From contig RQSC01000678.1 in NCBI GenBank assembly GCA_013416795.1, forward strand, positions 1 through 24,279: a stretch of DNA of 24,279 nucleotides, given 5' to 3'. Made by a program: the position numbers and the translations under genes. Position 1 is the first letter of the stretch; the number at the start of each line of letters is the position of its first letter. Origin of the DNA: Prasinococcaceae sp. CCMP 1430. Taxonomy: Eukaryota; Prasinodermophyta; Palmophyllophyceae; Prasinococcales; Prasinococcaceae. Shown here piece after piece: positions 1-8,642 of the stretch. Below the pieces are notes generated by a model. The model did no database searches. It was not told the DNA's origin and saw nothing but the letters and a program-made list of their open reading frames with translations.

Positions 1-41
1 GGCGCGCCCGCCGCGCGCGGCCGCGTGTGGAGCGAGGGACA

Positions 42-74
42 GGAAGAAGAGGGGGAGGGCGGAGGGAGGGAGCA
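42..74 (+). promoter_or_regulatory. G-rich tract upstream of the TAPT1 start
   Basis: This purine tract has several runs of three to five G on the coding strand and ends 30 nt before the chosen ATG. It is probably 5' UTR or proximal promoter. Similar coding-strand G-tracts lie upstream of most other genes in the window. The regulatory role is inferred from position only. Confidence 0.35.
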
Positions 75-103
75 GCGTGTGCGGCGGGCGGGCGGTGGAG
101 GCG

Positions 104-1894
104 ATGGGCGGCGGGGGCGGCGGCGGCGGCGGCGCGGGGGGCGAAGACGGTGACGGGGCGTTTGCACTCCTCTCCACGTACGGCGCGGATGGAGGTGCGG
201 ACAACTTTGCTTCCGGCGGGGTCGGCGACGCGGGGGAGCAGAGATCTGCAGCGGCTGCGAAGCGCAAGCGGCGCAGAGATGCCAAGCGCGCGCAGCAGCA
301 ACGCGAGCAGCAGCAGCGCCGGCAGCGGCAGCAGCAGCAGCAGGAGCAGCAGCAGCAACGGCAGCTGGTCGGCGACCTCGCACCAGATGTTGCTCAGCGC
401 AGCATGGCCATGGGCAGTGTCGGTGGGGGGCGGTGCAGCGGGGGGAGCGATGGCAGCCCGACGTCGTCGACGTCTTCGCCGACGCACGGTGACGGCGGAG
501 AGATGGGCGGCATGCGGTCCGGCGCTGGCGGTGCGCGCAACCGGCTTCAACGCGCGTCGACAATTGCTGGTGCGCACGTGCTGCTGGCGCAGCGCTCGCT
601 GATGGACTACGTGGCGTCGCAGCTGGGTTATGGCTCGCTGCCGCCAAAGGACACTGGCCTGCGCGAGCGCAAGACTATCTACGACACTGTCATCGGCATC
701 CCGCTGCGGCTCGAGCAGCTCATCTTTTTCACGTGCTTGCGCCTGCTCGATAGCTTCCTGGAGCTCTTCACGGTGCTGCCGCTGCGCCTCGCGCTGCGAT
801 CCATGCAGTCGCCCACATCGTGGACCAAGAGCGGCGTGCACCCCGCGCAGATTTTCGACGCCCTCAATGCCAGCATCGTTGCTATGACGACGGTCACTCT
901 CTACTACGCCGACGTGAGCTACCTCTACCACTTCATCCGCGGCCAGGAACTGCTCAAAGTGTATGTTGTCTTCGTCATGCTTGAGACCTTCGACAGGTTG
1001 CTCACGTCATTCGGGTCAGACGCGATGCTGGCCATGCACCTGCGCACCATGGAGGTGGCCACGCCGCACAAAGGCGTCACTGAGTACGCGCGCACGCTCA
1101 GCCTGCTGCTGCTGGACTTCTCTTTCGCCTTCGGAGCGTGCATATTGCACAGCTTCACGCTCTTCGCGCAGGCCATCGCGCTCAACGTCACCATGAACAG
1201 TGGCTCCAACGCTCTGCTCACCATGGTGATCTCTAATAACTTTGGCGAGATCAAGTCATTCGTTTTCAAGAACTACGACGAGAGGAAGCTCTTTCCAATC
1301 GCCGTCGGCGATGCCGTGGAGCGATTTCACAAGTTCGTGGCTCTGCTGTGGGTGCTCACCGAGACGTACCGCACTCGCTCGCTCGAGGACGACGACGGTA
1401 TCATCACGTACGAGTGGGTGCCGCTCTTCGTGCGCACAATTGCGGTGGTGTTTTTGATCGAGGTGCTGTGTGATGTGATCAAGCATGCCTTTCTTTCGAA
1501 GTTCAATGGCATCAAGCCGAAGGTCTACCGCAGCTTCCTCACGCTCGTGTGCAAGCAGACGGTGAATCCGCACAACCAGCTCATATACTCGCACCTGAAG
1601 TTCCTGCCGCAAGTGAGCGCGGCGCTCTTTTTGCGCGCGGTGGGACACCTCGTATCGGATGGGAGGCTGCTCGGGACGAGCTTGCAGTACAGATTCATTG
1701 AATACGTAGCGGGCTTTCTGGTGCTGGTGGGTGCCAAGCTGGCGCTGGGGTGGCTCCTCGTGGTGCACGCGCAGTGGGTTGTTGCGAGGGACGCGGGAGT
1801 CGCGCAGTCTGACGCGCACTCGCTCGAGTCGTCGCCTACCAAGGTGACGCAGGGCAGCGAAGTCAAGGAGGGGGCGCGCGCGCACGCCGACTGA
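104..1894 (+). CDS. TAPT1: TAPT1/POD1/Emp65 family multi-pass ER membrane protein
   Basis: A 596-aa protein in one open exon. The frame is open upstream to a GTG, but the first ATG (104) is the sensible eukaryotic start. Residues 1-165 are low complexity: a glycine run near residues 2-12, a basic KRKRRR patch and a glutamine-rich stretch at about 64-87. The conserved core begins near residue 167 (MDYVASQLGYGSLPP) and has several hydrophobic helices. It contains the family-typical segments LISNNFxEIKxxVFK (here MVISNNFGEIKSFVFKNYDE), then ERFHKFVALLWV and DVIKHAFLSKFN. The TAPT1 family (DUF747) includes vertebrate TAPT1, linked to cilium formation and Golgi trafficking, plant POD1 in the ER, and yeast Emp65 in ER protein protection. 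The core is full length. The long acidic/basic/Q-rich N-terminal extension is species-specific. Family call is firm; exact role is inferred. Confidence 0.9.
   Translation: MGGGGGGGGGAGGEDGDGAFALLSTYGADGGADNFASGGVGDAGEQRSAAAAKRKRRRDAKRAQQQREQQQRRQRQQQQQEQQQQRQLVGDLAPDVAQRSMAMGSVGGGRCSGGSDGSPTSSTSSPTHGDGGEMGGMRSGAGGARNRLQRASTIAGAHVLLAQRSLMDYVASQLGYGSLPPKDTGLRERKTIYDTVIGIPLRLEQLIFFTCLRLLDSFLELFTVLPLRLALRSMQSPTSWTKSGVHPAQIFDALNASIVAMTTVTLYYADVSYLYHFIRGQELLKVYVVFVMLETFDRLLTSFGSDAMLAMHLRTMEVATPHKGVTEYARTLSLLLLDFSFAFGACILHSFTLFAQAIALNVTMNSGSNALLTMVISNNFGEIKSFVFKNYDERKLFPIAVGDAVERFHKFVALLWVLTETYRTRSLEDDDGIITYEWVPLFVRTIAVVFLIEVLCDVIKHAFLSKFNGIKPKVYRSFLTLVCKQTVNPHNQLIYSHLKFLPQVSAALFLRAVGHLVSDGRLLGTSLQYRFIEYVAGFLVLVGAKLALGWLLVVHAQWVVARDAGVAQSDAHSLESSPTKVTQGSEVKEGARAHAD
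287..365 (+). repeat. CAG/CAR-rich trinucleotide stretch encoding poly-Gln
   Basis: Impure CAG repeats inside the TAPT1 reading frame encode a Q-rich segment broken by Arg and Glu. It is a likely length-variable microsatellite and lies in the disordered N-terminal extension, outside the conserved core. Confidence 0.7.
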
Positions 1895-2119
1895 GCAGCA
1901 CGCGCGCGCGCAGCGGACGCGGCATGTGTCCGCCCGTCTCTTCGTCATGTATTGCTACTTTGTACTGTTACTCAGCGACGAGCATCACCCGCGCGACCGC
2001 GCGTATTTGTATTTCTCGCATCTTGCGGCGCGCACTCCGAGCTCGTGCGCGCATGCGAGACCCCGCCGTCCCGACCAGCCACGCCTTGCCGTCAGCCATC
2101 GGCTCGAGGCAGTCGCAGT
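1895..2119. other. Convergent 3' spacer between TAPT1 and NME7
   Basis: This 225-bp spacer must hold both 3' UTRs and both polyadenylation sites. It begins with (CG)n-rich DNA and includes short T-rich patches around 1945-1975 and 2005-2020. I see no conserved gene or RNA in it. Overlap of the two transcripts is likely given the short distance. Confidence 0.6.
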
Positions 2120-3256
2120 TTAGTAGGCAGTCTGCCCAAAGAAGTAGCTGACCTCGAGTTCACCGTCTTCGGGAAGGTCCGTGCAATGCACCGCGGCCTT
2201 GACCTTGTCCACCCCAAACTGTGCGCGGAGCGACTCCGGCCGCAGCACTCGCGCGATCTCGGGGTCAGGCGGGCCGCACAGCTCGCGCAGCGCCTGCACG
2301 GAGTTGTCGGCACCACCCCCCGGCGCCAGCAGCTGCATGGCCACGAGCGGGCCGCTGGTGAGTTCTTCCACCTGTGCGTTGTACTCAGGCACCACGCCGC
2401 GGTACACCTCGAGGAATTCGGCCGCGTTGGCTGTGTCGATGTTGAAGAGCTCCATCCCCGCCACCCCGAAGCCCCTCTCCATGACCTTGGTCATTATCGA
2501 CCCCAACGAGTGGTCCTGCAGCGCATGAGGCCTCACGGCGAGCAGGCTCGCGCCTGCCATGCACGGAAGCGAGCCCTTCTTCGGCCCTGTGCCGAAGAAG
2601 AAAGCACACTCACGCGCGGCGGACTCGGGTGCATCCGAGCCGTGCACAGCGTTGAATGAACCGTCCGTGCCGAAGCGCGCGCGGAGCGAGCTCGGCGCCT
2701 CGGCGCGCGCCGTCTCCGAGTTGGTGGGGCCGATGAGCTTGCGCCAGGCGGCGATGCCACCGTCGCGCACCAGCTGCATGGCGATGACCGGGCCCGAGCT
2801 AATGAAGCTCGTCAGTTTGTCGTAGAAGGCCTTGCCGCGGTGCTCCTCGTAGAACTCCTCGGCGTCGTGCTTGGACAGCAAGCACATGCGCAATTTGGCG
2901 ATGATGAAGCCGTCATCTTGCACAGCCTTGAGGATCTCACCCGCGTTCTTGAATGCGTCGGGCTTGATCATCGCGAGCGTGGTCTCCTTGCGGCTTTGGA
3001 GGCGCGAGCGCGTGAATTCGTCGGCGTAGTCGACAACCGTCAGCTGACGCGAGTACACCGTGACGATGCTGCCCACGTAGAGGTGCTCAGGACGGACGCT
3101 GGGGTACGGACAGCGCTTCAGGAAGGTGCGCTTGTTCTTCATGTCGTACATCTCCAGGGTGTTGTCCGCGAGGTAGTACATGAGCATGTACTGCCACACG
3201 ATGCCTTGGCTCGGGTCTGGGACCGTCACAATGAATGCATAGCGCTCGCCTGACGA
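2120..3256 (-). CDS. NME7: NME7-like protein: DM10 domain plus two NDPK domains (5' exon not resolved)
   Basis: The visible exon encodes 378 aa, ending at TAA. The order is DM10 (visible residues about 5-88, with NKRTFLKR and VYSRQLTVVDYAD), NDPK domain A (about 90-225) and NDPK domain B (about 235-375). The catalytic His is present in both: NAVHGSD (H205) and AAVHCTDLPEDG (H357). The conserved P-loop-side Lys is present in A (AMIKPDA, K98) but is Arg in B (AVRPHA, R242). NME7 is a gamma-tubulin ring complex component and an axonemal microtubule-inner protein. Family length is about 376 aa, so the domain set is complete. There is no in-frame ATG before DM10. A ctgcag acceptor at 3257-3262 just before SSGERYAF suggests a short upstream exon. 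One candidate is 3488-3414 (ATG in strong context, GTGAGG donor, phase 0, 25 codons), but this is only a guess. Confidence 0.92.
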   Translation of the reverse strand, partial: SSGERYAFIVTVPDPSQGIVWQYMLMYYLADNTLEMYDMKNKRTFLKRCPYPSVRPEHLYVGSIVTVYSRQLTVVDYADEFTRSRLQSRKETTLAMIKPDAFKNAGEILKAVQDDGFIIAKLRMCLLSKHDAEEFYEEHRGKAFYDKLTSFISSGPVIAMQLVRDGGIAAWRKLIGPTNSETARAEAPSSLRARFGTDGSFNAVHGSDAPESAARECAFFFGTGPKKGSLPCMAGASLLAVRPHALQDHSLGSIMTKVMERGFGVAGMELFNIDTANAAEFLEVYRGVVPEYNAQVEELTSGPLVAMQLLAPGGGADNSVQALRELCGPPDPEIARVLRPESLRAQFGVDKVKAAVHCTDLPEDGELEVSYFFGQTAY

Positions 3257-4858
3257 CTGCAGTGTCAAATCGCGCAGCGTGCACGCCGCGGGGTGATGGC
3301 GATGGGTGGCGCATGCGCGCGAGAACAGTTTTTGTCAGCACACGCCACCGAGGGCACGCTGCAGGCATGCATACGCGCGATGCTTCGTGCTCGGTAGCTC
3401 CCTACGGCCTCACGACCGCTCGCTTGTGCGGCAGTGTGCGGCTCTGTCCTGGGCGCCAGCAAAAAGGACCGCGTGCCTCCTGCGCCATTTCCGCACAGGG
3501 CGCTTGCGCGGACGCGTCGCCTGCCCTAATCGTCGCGCCGCTCTCGCGCACCGCCTCGCCCTGCTTCGCAGCGAGGCGCGTATGCGCCGCGCGCTGCTGC
3601 GTGGCCTGCTGCGCACTTCTCCCGAGCATTTTTTGGGCTTTTCCTCTTGGAAAACATGCAGTGCGTTGGCGCGCGAGCGTCACTCCCGCGCGCGCTCGGC
3701 AGCAAATGCGCGCCCCCCGCCCATTCGCGCGCGCCCGCCCACGGGAGGTCACTGAAGCGCGACGCACGCGGCCGCTCGGTATCCGTCCGCCGAATGAGGT
3801 GGCAGACAGACGCGCGGGCGAGTCACCCTCCTCCGCACCCCTTCGCGCGCGCGCGCGCGCGCGAGCTCCCAGTTCATAATTTTTCCCCCACTTTCCCCCG
3901 TGTGCGACCGGCGTTCCCTTGCTGCCAGCGCGCACATCCAGGCCTCCCTCGGGCAGGCGCAACGCGCGGCGTGCGCGCGGGCACGAGCTCGCCCCATCCG
4001 CCCCCACCCCACCCCACCCACCCCCTTTGCACCTGCGCCGAGCGCACCCCGCGCGCGCGCACCATGGTCGCTCGCGGGGCACCGGCCCCCGCCCGACGCG
4101 CGCCCAGTGGCGCGCGGGCGCGCGCCCCCGCTCGGGGAACCGCCGCTCCGCTCCCACCAAACGCACGCAAAATCATATTCGCAAAAGCGACAGAGCAGAG
4201 CAAGCCTGCATTTGGAACAGGTGCGCCAGCAGCACCCCCGACCGAACGGCTCTGGCTGGGGTCAAAGTCAGAACTCCGCGCGCACGCGCCTGCCTGTGCT
4301 GTAGGCACGCCACCCTCGGGCAGCTGAGGTCCTTCAGAGTAGTGCACGCGCACGACGAGCGGGTCAACCACAGGATGACTCGAACTGACCGGGTGCGCAA
4401 TGGGGGATGTACAGGACGTACCAGCCAACCAGTCGCGCCTGACCCACGGGCGGGTCCAAAAGCGGCGCGCGCGCGCTGCGGCCGGGGAACTGGTGCGGTG
4501 CCCCGGCCGGGTCGCCGAATGCACCTTGTGATGAGGCGCGGCCGGCGCGCGCTCCACATGCGCACGAGGCACCGGCGGTGCCCCGGAGTCAAAGCGGGCC
4601 TCGCCGTCTGCAGGGGGTCCTGCCTGTTCTGGCTCGACTTGACTGCAGGGGCGCTGGCTGCTGCCCGGCGCTGGGCGCGGGGTGTCTCGAGGCACACTCG
4701 CACGCGGCCAGCCAGGGCGGGGTGGGTGTGGGAAGCAGGTGGGTGGGAGGGCTGGAGGTGGAGGACGGGAGTTAGCTCTGCGCGTGCTCGTGCGCCAGAG
4801 TTGGGGCGCACGCGCGCGCACGCGAGTGGGCCGCGCGCTGCGCGCCGCGCGCGCCATC
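3257..4858. promoter_or_regulatory. Divergent upstream region of NME7 and the RIIa/EF-hand gene
   Basis: About 1.6 kb without a convincing complete gene. It probably contains the first exon and intron of NME7 on the minus strand, including a CTGAC branch-like site near 3336-3340, plus both promoters. It holds a pure (CG)10 run at 3844-3863, a C-tract cluster at 3991-4026 (G-rich for the minus gene), a G-tract cluster at 4714-4770 (G-rich for the plus gene), and two GC hairpins at 4479-4509 and 4568-4582. Long open frames here on both strands are low-complexity Arg/Ala/Pro products of GC bias. Confidence 0.5.
3844..3863. repeat. (CG)10 dinucleotide run
   Basis: Twenty uninterrupted alternating C and G bases. 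Such runs favour Z-DNA under negative supercoiling, which is established biophysics. Its location between two divergent genes makes a promoter-topology role possible but unproven. Confidence 0.8.
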
Positions 4859-5618
4859 ATGGCGTCGCGCGACGCAGAACAGAACGTAACACTCGCCACG
4901 GACGCGACGTCGTACCTCGAGGAGAAGGGCATTGACGCGCTCTTGAAGTCCCTGCTGAGCGAGGTGATGAAGAACCGTCCGGCGGATCCGCTCCAGTTCA
5001 TGATCGACTCGCTATCGATGGACCCGCTCCACGCGCGACAGGACGTCAACGGACTGAGCCAGTACCGCGCGAACAAGTTGCGCAAGGTCTTCTCATCGCT
5101 CGACAAGGATGGCAGCGGTGCGATCGACTTCAAGGAGATCTCATCGCACGCAAACCGATATGGCGGCACCGCGTTGAGAGAGGACGACCTGCGCGAGGGT
5201 GAGACTCGCGCACGCACGCGCGCCATCTCTGCCGACAGCCGCCCGCGTGAGCACGCGAGCGCATCAGGCATCGCGCACAAGATGGAGACACCATCTTGTG
5301 CTTGCGACCGGCACGCGCTCATCGAGGGCCGCGCGCGCGGCCTTGACACAACCCTGTTCGCGAATACATCGTGCGCTCGAGCACGCGTGCACGTCTCTGC
5401 GAGACTGACCCACTCGGAAACCTCCCATGATTTGCGCCACACCGCGCTTCCCTCCCTGTCTGCACGGTCGCGCTGCAGTCTTCCGCGACTTTGACACGGA
5501 CGGCAACAACAAGATCACATCTGACGAGTTCCTCGCGTTCTTTGCAAAGGCCGTCAAGAGCGCATCCAACGCGGAGTTCGACATCATGATCTCGGAGATG
5601 CTCCCGGCGACGGAGTAA
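4859..5618 (+). CDS. RIIa (R2D2/Dpy-30-like) domain protein with two EF-hands, two exons
   Basis: Exons 4859-5198 and 5479-5618 join in phase 1 to give 159 aa. The ATG context (catcATGGcg) is good. Residues about 17-52 (YLEEKGIDALLKSLLSEVM, then RPADPLQFMIDSL) match the RIIa dimerisation/docking fold that binds amphipathic AKAP-type helices. Two canonical EF-hands follow: loop D82-E93 (DKDGSGAIDFKE) and, after the intron, loop D119-E130 (DTDGNNKITSDE). All calcium-ligand positions are plausible. The combination resembles Chlamydomonas radial-spoke protein RSP7 and animal EFCAB10, so a ciliary calcium-sensing adaptor is a reasonable inference, not proof. The splice restores the second EF-hand exactly (LRE|VFRDFD). 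The gene is divergent from NME7 and convergent with the long EF-hand gene. Confidence 0.88.
5199..5478 (+). other. Intron of the RIIa/EF-hand gene
   Basis: This 280-nt intron runs from GTGAGA to a CTGCAG acceptor. A CTGAC branch-like motif lies near 5405-5409, about 70 nt before the acceptor, followed by a C/T-rich stretch. Splicing is supported because it restores a canonical EF-hand across the junction. It contains a perfect hairpin at 5275-5301 and the palindrome GGCCGCGCGCGCGGCC near 5327-5342. Confidence 0.85.
5275..5301 (+). other. Perfect 11-bp inverted repeat within the intron
   Basis: Arms gcacaagatgg and ccatcttgtgc flank a 5-nt loop (agaca). The stem can be extended by four more pairs (tcgc with gcga) across a 2-nt bulge, spanning 5271-5307. 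A stable RNA hairpin is expected in the pre-mRNA. Function is unknown. Confidence 0.6.
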
Positions 5619-5765
5619 AGGGCTCGGGGGTTGCACCCGCGCACGCATGGCGCCCCATGAGCTACCCCCCTCCCTCTTCGCAGCGCATGCTGCGTGTAGC
5701 ATACAAACCAGATTTTCTGAATAGCACGCGCGATCGCGTGGCGCCAGGTAGGCTACAGGTGTTCA
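5619..5765. other. Convergent 3' spacer
   Basis: 147 bp between two stop codons on opposite strands. It holds both 3' UTRs. A modestly A/T-rich patch at about 5698-5722 could serve 3' end formation. Nothing else is recognisable. Confidence 0.5.
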
Positions 5766-8642
5766 TCACCACGGCGTAGAGATCTCCTCAGTTGTCCACG
5801 CAGAGGAAGGCGAGTTGCTGCGCGCCGCAGCCCGTGCCCCAGTCGTCGCGGGCGTGCCGGCAACGGAGCGCGCCTCGGTCGGGTCGGCCAGATTCGCGAG
5901 CTGCGAGGTACTCTCTGCACCTGCATGTGCGGGTGACTTCAACGACCTGCGCAGCAAAAAGGGCACTACCGACGACGCTGGCGACTCAGCGGGCGTCAGA
6001 ATTCGCTCCTTCGCCGCCTGTGGTTTTCGCCGTTCCGCTTTCTTGACGGCGCCGACGAGCGCGTCGCGAGTTACGCGGCCCTTGCCCTTCGAGTCCAGCT
6101 TTCGGCGCACATCCTCCACAAGCAGCCTGCGCTCGTAGGAGTCAAGCGCGGGCATGGCATCCGCGACGAGCCTGTTGAGCTCTTTCAATCCCACGGTGAT
6201 GTGGCCCACACCGAACGAGGAAAACACGCGGTGAAACATCTCCGTCTCGGGGCCCTTTCGGATGTGCGTCGCGAAGCGCCGCAAGACATCGTCCGCGGTC
6301 ACGCGCTCAGATGCCTCGTCGGCGAATCCCACCGCGCGACGCTCCTCTAGCGCGCGACTGAGCTCAGTGTAGCTCACACCACCATTGCCGTCGATGTCAC
6401 AAAGCACGTAGAACGTGCGCGCCTGCGCTGCGGTCGCGCCAGGAAGCAAAAATCGCACCATGTCATGCATCTCGTGGCCGTTGAGGCGACCGTCGCGGTC
6501 CTTGTCGAATTGGCGGAAGACTTCCACTACGCGCCATCCCTTGGAGACTGCACACATGTCCAGCCGCCAGAAGATGTCCTGCAGGGCGGTGCGCGCCAAA
6601 GCCTCGCCAGAGGCCCTGCGCGAGGCCCCTCTCTTGCGCAGGGGCGATTTGTACGGCGAGCTGAAGCCGCCCGGGCTGTCGAAGAGGCGCGCGGATGTCG
6701 CGCGCAAGGGCGAGCGTCGCTCTCGCGGGCCGAGCACATCACGCGCCGTGCGTGCGGACGCAGGAACCAATGCCGTCTCCAAGGGTGGCCTTGTTCGTCG
6801 CCGTGGCGACACGGTCTTAGCGCCGCTGACACCCTCGACGACACGTCGGCGCCTGGTCTTGCCGCTGCTCGGAGGTGTCTGCGTCGACGTGTCCTGGGGA
6901 GGCGAATGCACTGTGGTATGATCCTCAGTTCGCGCCTGGGCGGGCGGCTCAGGTGTGAAGAATCCCGGCGAGGAATCTGGCATCAAAGCAGCCGTGCTTG
7001 CAGCCGGAGAGTAGCTACCTCTTCTGGGAGACTGGCCGGCGTCGGGGTGCGCACCAGGCCGGTTCTCCACAGTAGCTTTGGAAGGGGACTCCCCCGTCGA
7101 CCTGTCGACGACTGACCCTGCAGGGGTGTCCCCTGGGGTGGGCGACAGCACGCTCGCATGCCGTGGGGCCTGTTTCGTAGCCTCGTCAGCGCGGGTGCTG
7201 GCTTCGAACAACGCGCTTGACCTCTGCACCTTGAGCAGCTGCGCCTGAAGGACCGACAGCATCGCCTCCTGCGCTCCCGGCGATGTCACAGGCGCCGGGG
7301 CTTTGGTTGCACTTGCAGCCTCGCGAGCATCAACACTCTGCACGCTTGCAGGCTTCGACGTTCTATCTTGCGACGACTTCGAACGCGAGCGCGACGCCTC
7401 TTTGCTCTCAGCGACAGTCTCGATGCGTTCCACAAAACGGGAGACGCGGCCCTGGAGCTGAGAGAGCCGAGCATGCAACGCGTTGAATGCGCGTCGCTTG
7501 TTCGGCAGTGCCATCGTGTTCGCCTGTCGCACCTGAATCTGAGTCCCCCGTGCATGCAATTCCTTGTCCTCCTGCTGCTGCTCCCCACCTACCACCATGC
7601 TACGGCACTGACTTGCCACGAGCGAGAGCTCGCTCATCATTGCAGGCACAGAATCAGCACTGCGTTGCGATACAGCAGGTCGAGCTCCTGCAGGTCCCGG
7701 TGAAACTGAGAGAGGCGAGGTGACTGCGCTGGAGTCTGCCCCGACTGATGCGCGCCACGCGACAGCTGCAGCGTGCTCGTCGTTCTGCCGCTTTGACTTT
7801 GCTCGCTCCCTTCCGTACGCCGCTTTCAGGTGGCGATTTTGCTGCTCCAAAAGCGTCATGCGCGCCTCCCGCTCGCGCATTGCGCGCTCCATTTGGGACC
7901 GAAAGAGTCTTCCAACGGGGCCATTTGGGCTGCCTGGAGGGCGAACAGTGGGTGCTGGCGGGCGCTCTGCTTTGCCATCTGTATGTAATTGCTCCTCCGC
8001 TTTCTTCGCTAGCTGGGCTTGGCCATCTCGTCGCCGACCGTCAGGGCGTGCCTCATTCTCTTCGTGCGATGAGCTTTCTGCCTGCTGCTGAGCCTCGTGG
8101 CGGCGCCCTGCATCGGCCTCTGGCGTTGGAAATGGATCCTGCATCGATGCCTCGACGGAGTTCGAGGTGGCGGCTGCGCTCGGGCTGTCAGTGCTGCACA
8201 ATGCCTTGGTCGTCGACGATCGCACCGAGTCCGGCAGAGGAAATGGATCGTCCAGCGACGCAAGAGACAACGCAGGCGACGGAAGGGCAAAGGGATCCAC
8301 TGCCAACAGTTGGTCGAGTTCAGCGTTGTGAGCGGCGAGCGCCGCGCGCCTGCGATCGCTTGCTGCGACCATGTCGGTAAGTGAAGAGAATGCGCTTCGG
8401 AGGTCGGCCATCTGTGCCTGGAGGTCCGCGTCCAGTGGCTCTGCAGCCTGTCCGTCGCGGTGCGCGGCGGCCTCCTCCGCGTCCTGTCTCTCGTACTCGG
8501 CGAGCAGCACGCCTATTGTGCCTTGGGTGGAGACCGCGGCGGCCGCCGCAGCCAGCGCAGCCGCCGCCCCGCCCTCGTCGGCGCTGTTTGCATCCTCGCT
8601 TGCCGTGACTGACCCTCTCAGGACATCGTCCTCCACCTCCAT
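5766..8642 (-). CDS. Large disordered/coiled-coil protein with C-terminal EF-hand pair
   Basis: A 958-aa protein in one open exon. ATG at 8642 (gATGGagg) is the first in-frame ATG; the frame continues upstream only to a TTG. Most of the first 680 residues are low complexity. They contain an Ala run (about 26-37), three DPF motifs (116-118, 132-134, 169-171), a charged coiled coil around 240-285 and Ser/Pro/Arg-rich basic stretches (RRRRVVEG, SPRRRTRPP). Residues about 705-775 form an EF-hand pair with canonical loops D713-E724 (DKDRDGRLNGHE) and D749-E760 (DIDGNGGVSYTE). A second, degenerate pair follows, with a loop near 850 (DSKGKGRVTRDA) lacking the final Glu. I do not recognise a named family. 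A calcium-responsive scaffold is inferred; neighbours suggest a possible ciliary or cytoskeletal setting. Confidence 0.8.
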   Translation of the reverse strand: MEVEDDVLRGSVTASEDANSADEGGAAAALAAAAAAVSTQGTIGVLLAEYERQDAEEAAAHRDGQAAEPLDADLQAQMADLRSAFSSLTDMVAASDRRRAALAAHNAELDQLLAVDPFALPSPALSLASLDDPFPLPDSVRSSTTKALCSTDSPSAAATSNSVEASMQDPFPTPEADAGRRHEAQQQAESSSHEENEARPDGRRRDGQAQLAKKAEEQLHTDGKAERPPAPTVRPPGSPNGPVGRLFRSQMERAMREREARMTLLEQQNRHLKAAYGRERAKSKRQNDEHAAAVAWRASVGADSSAVTSPLSVSPGPAGARPAVSQRSADSVPAMMSELSLVASQCRSMVVGGEQQQEDKELHARGTQIQVRQANTMALPNKRRAFNALHARLSQLQGRVSRFVERIETVAESKEASRSRSKSSQDRTSKPASVQSVDAREAASATKAPAPVTSPGAQEAMLSVLQAQLLKVQRSSALFEASTRADEATKQAPRHASVLSPTPGDTPAGSVVDRSTGESPSKATVENRPGAHPDAGQSPRRGSYSPAASTAALMPDSSPGFFTPEPPAQARTEDHTTVHSPPQDTSTQTPPSSGKTRRRRVVEGVSGAKTVSPRRRTRPPLETALVPASARTARDVLGPRERRSPLRATSARLFDSPGGFSSPYKSPLRKRGASRRASGEALARTALQDIFWRLDMCAVSKGWRVVEVFRQFDKDRDGRLNGHEMHDMVRFLLPGATAAQARTFYVLCDIDGNGGVSYTELSRALEERRAVGFADEASERVTADDVLRRFATHIRKGPETEMFHRVFSSFGVGHITVGLKELNRLVADAMPALDSYERRLLVEDVRRKLDSKGKGRVTRDALVGAVKKAERRKPQAAKERILTPAESPASSVVPFLLRRSLKSPAHAGAESTSQLANLADPTEARSVAGTPATTGARAAARSNSPSSAWTTEEISTPW

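Noticed and set aside
27-602. 191-codon plus frame over the TAPT1 N-terminus
   Set aside because: Shadow of the repetitive TAPT1 leader in another frame, made of Ser/Arg/Ala runs.
4370-4400. GTTCGAGTC on the minus strand, another possible T-arm
   Set aside because: The stem does not pair and no cloverleaf is found.
3919-4935. 338-codon open frame on the plus strand
   Set aside because: Low-complexity Arg/Ala/His product that overlaps the RIIa start in another frame; no ATG-context or domain support.
3874-5442. 522-codon open frame on the minus strand
   Set aside because: Its sequence is Arg/Ala/Pro-rich, it runs antisense across the RIIa/EF-hand exon and intron, and no domain is visible. 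Open by GC bias.
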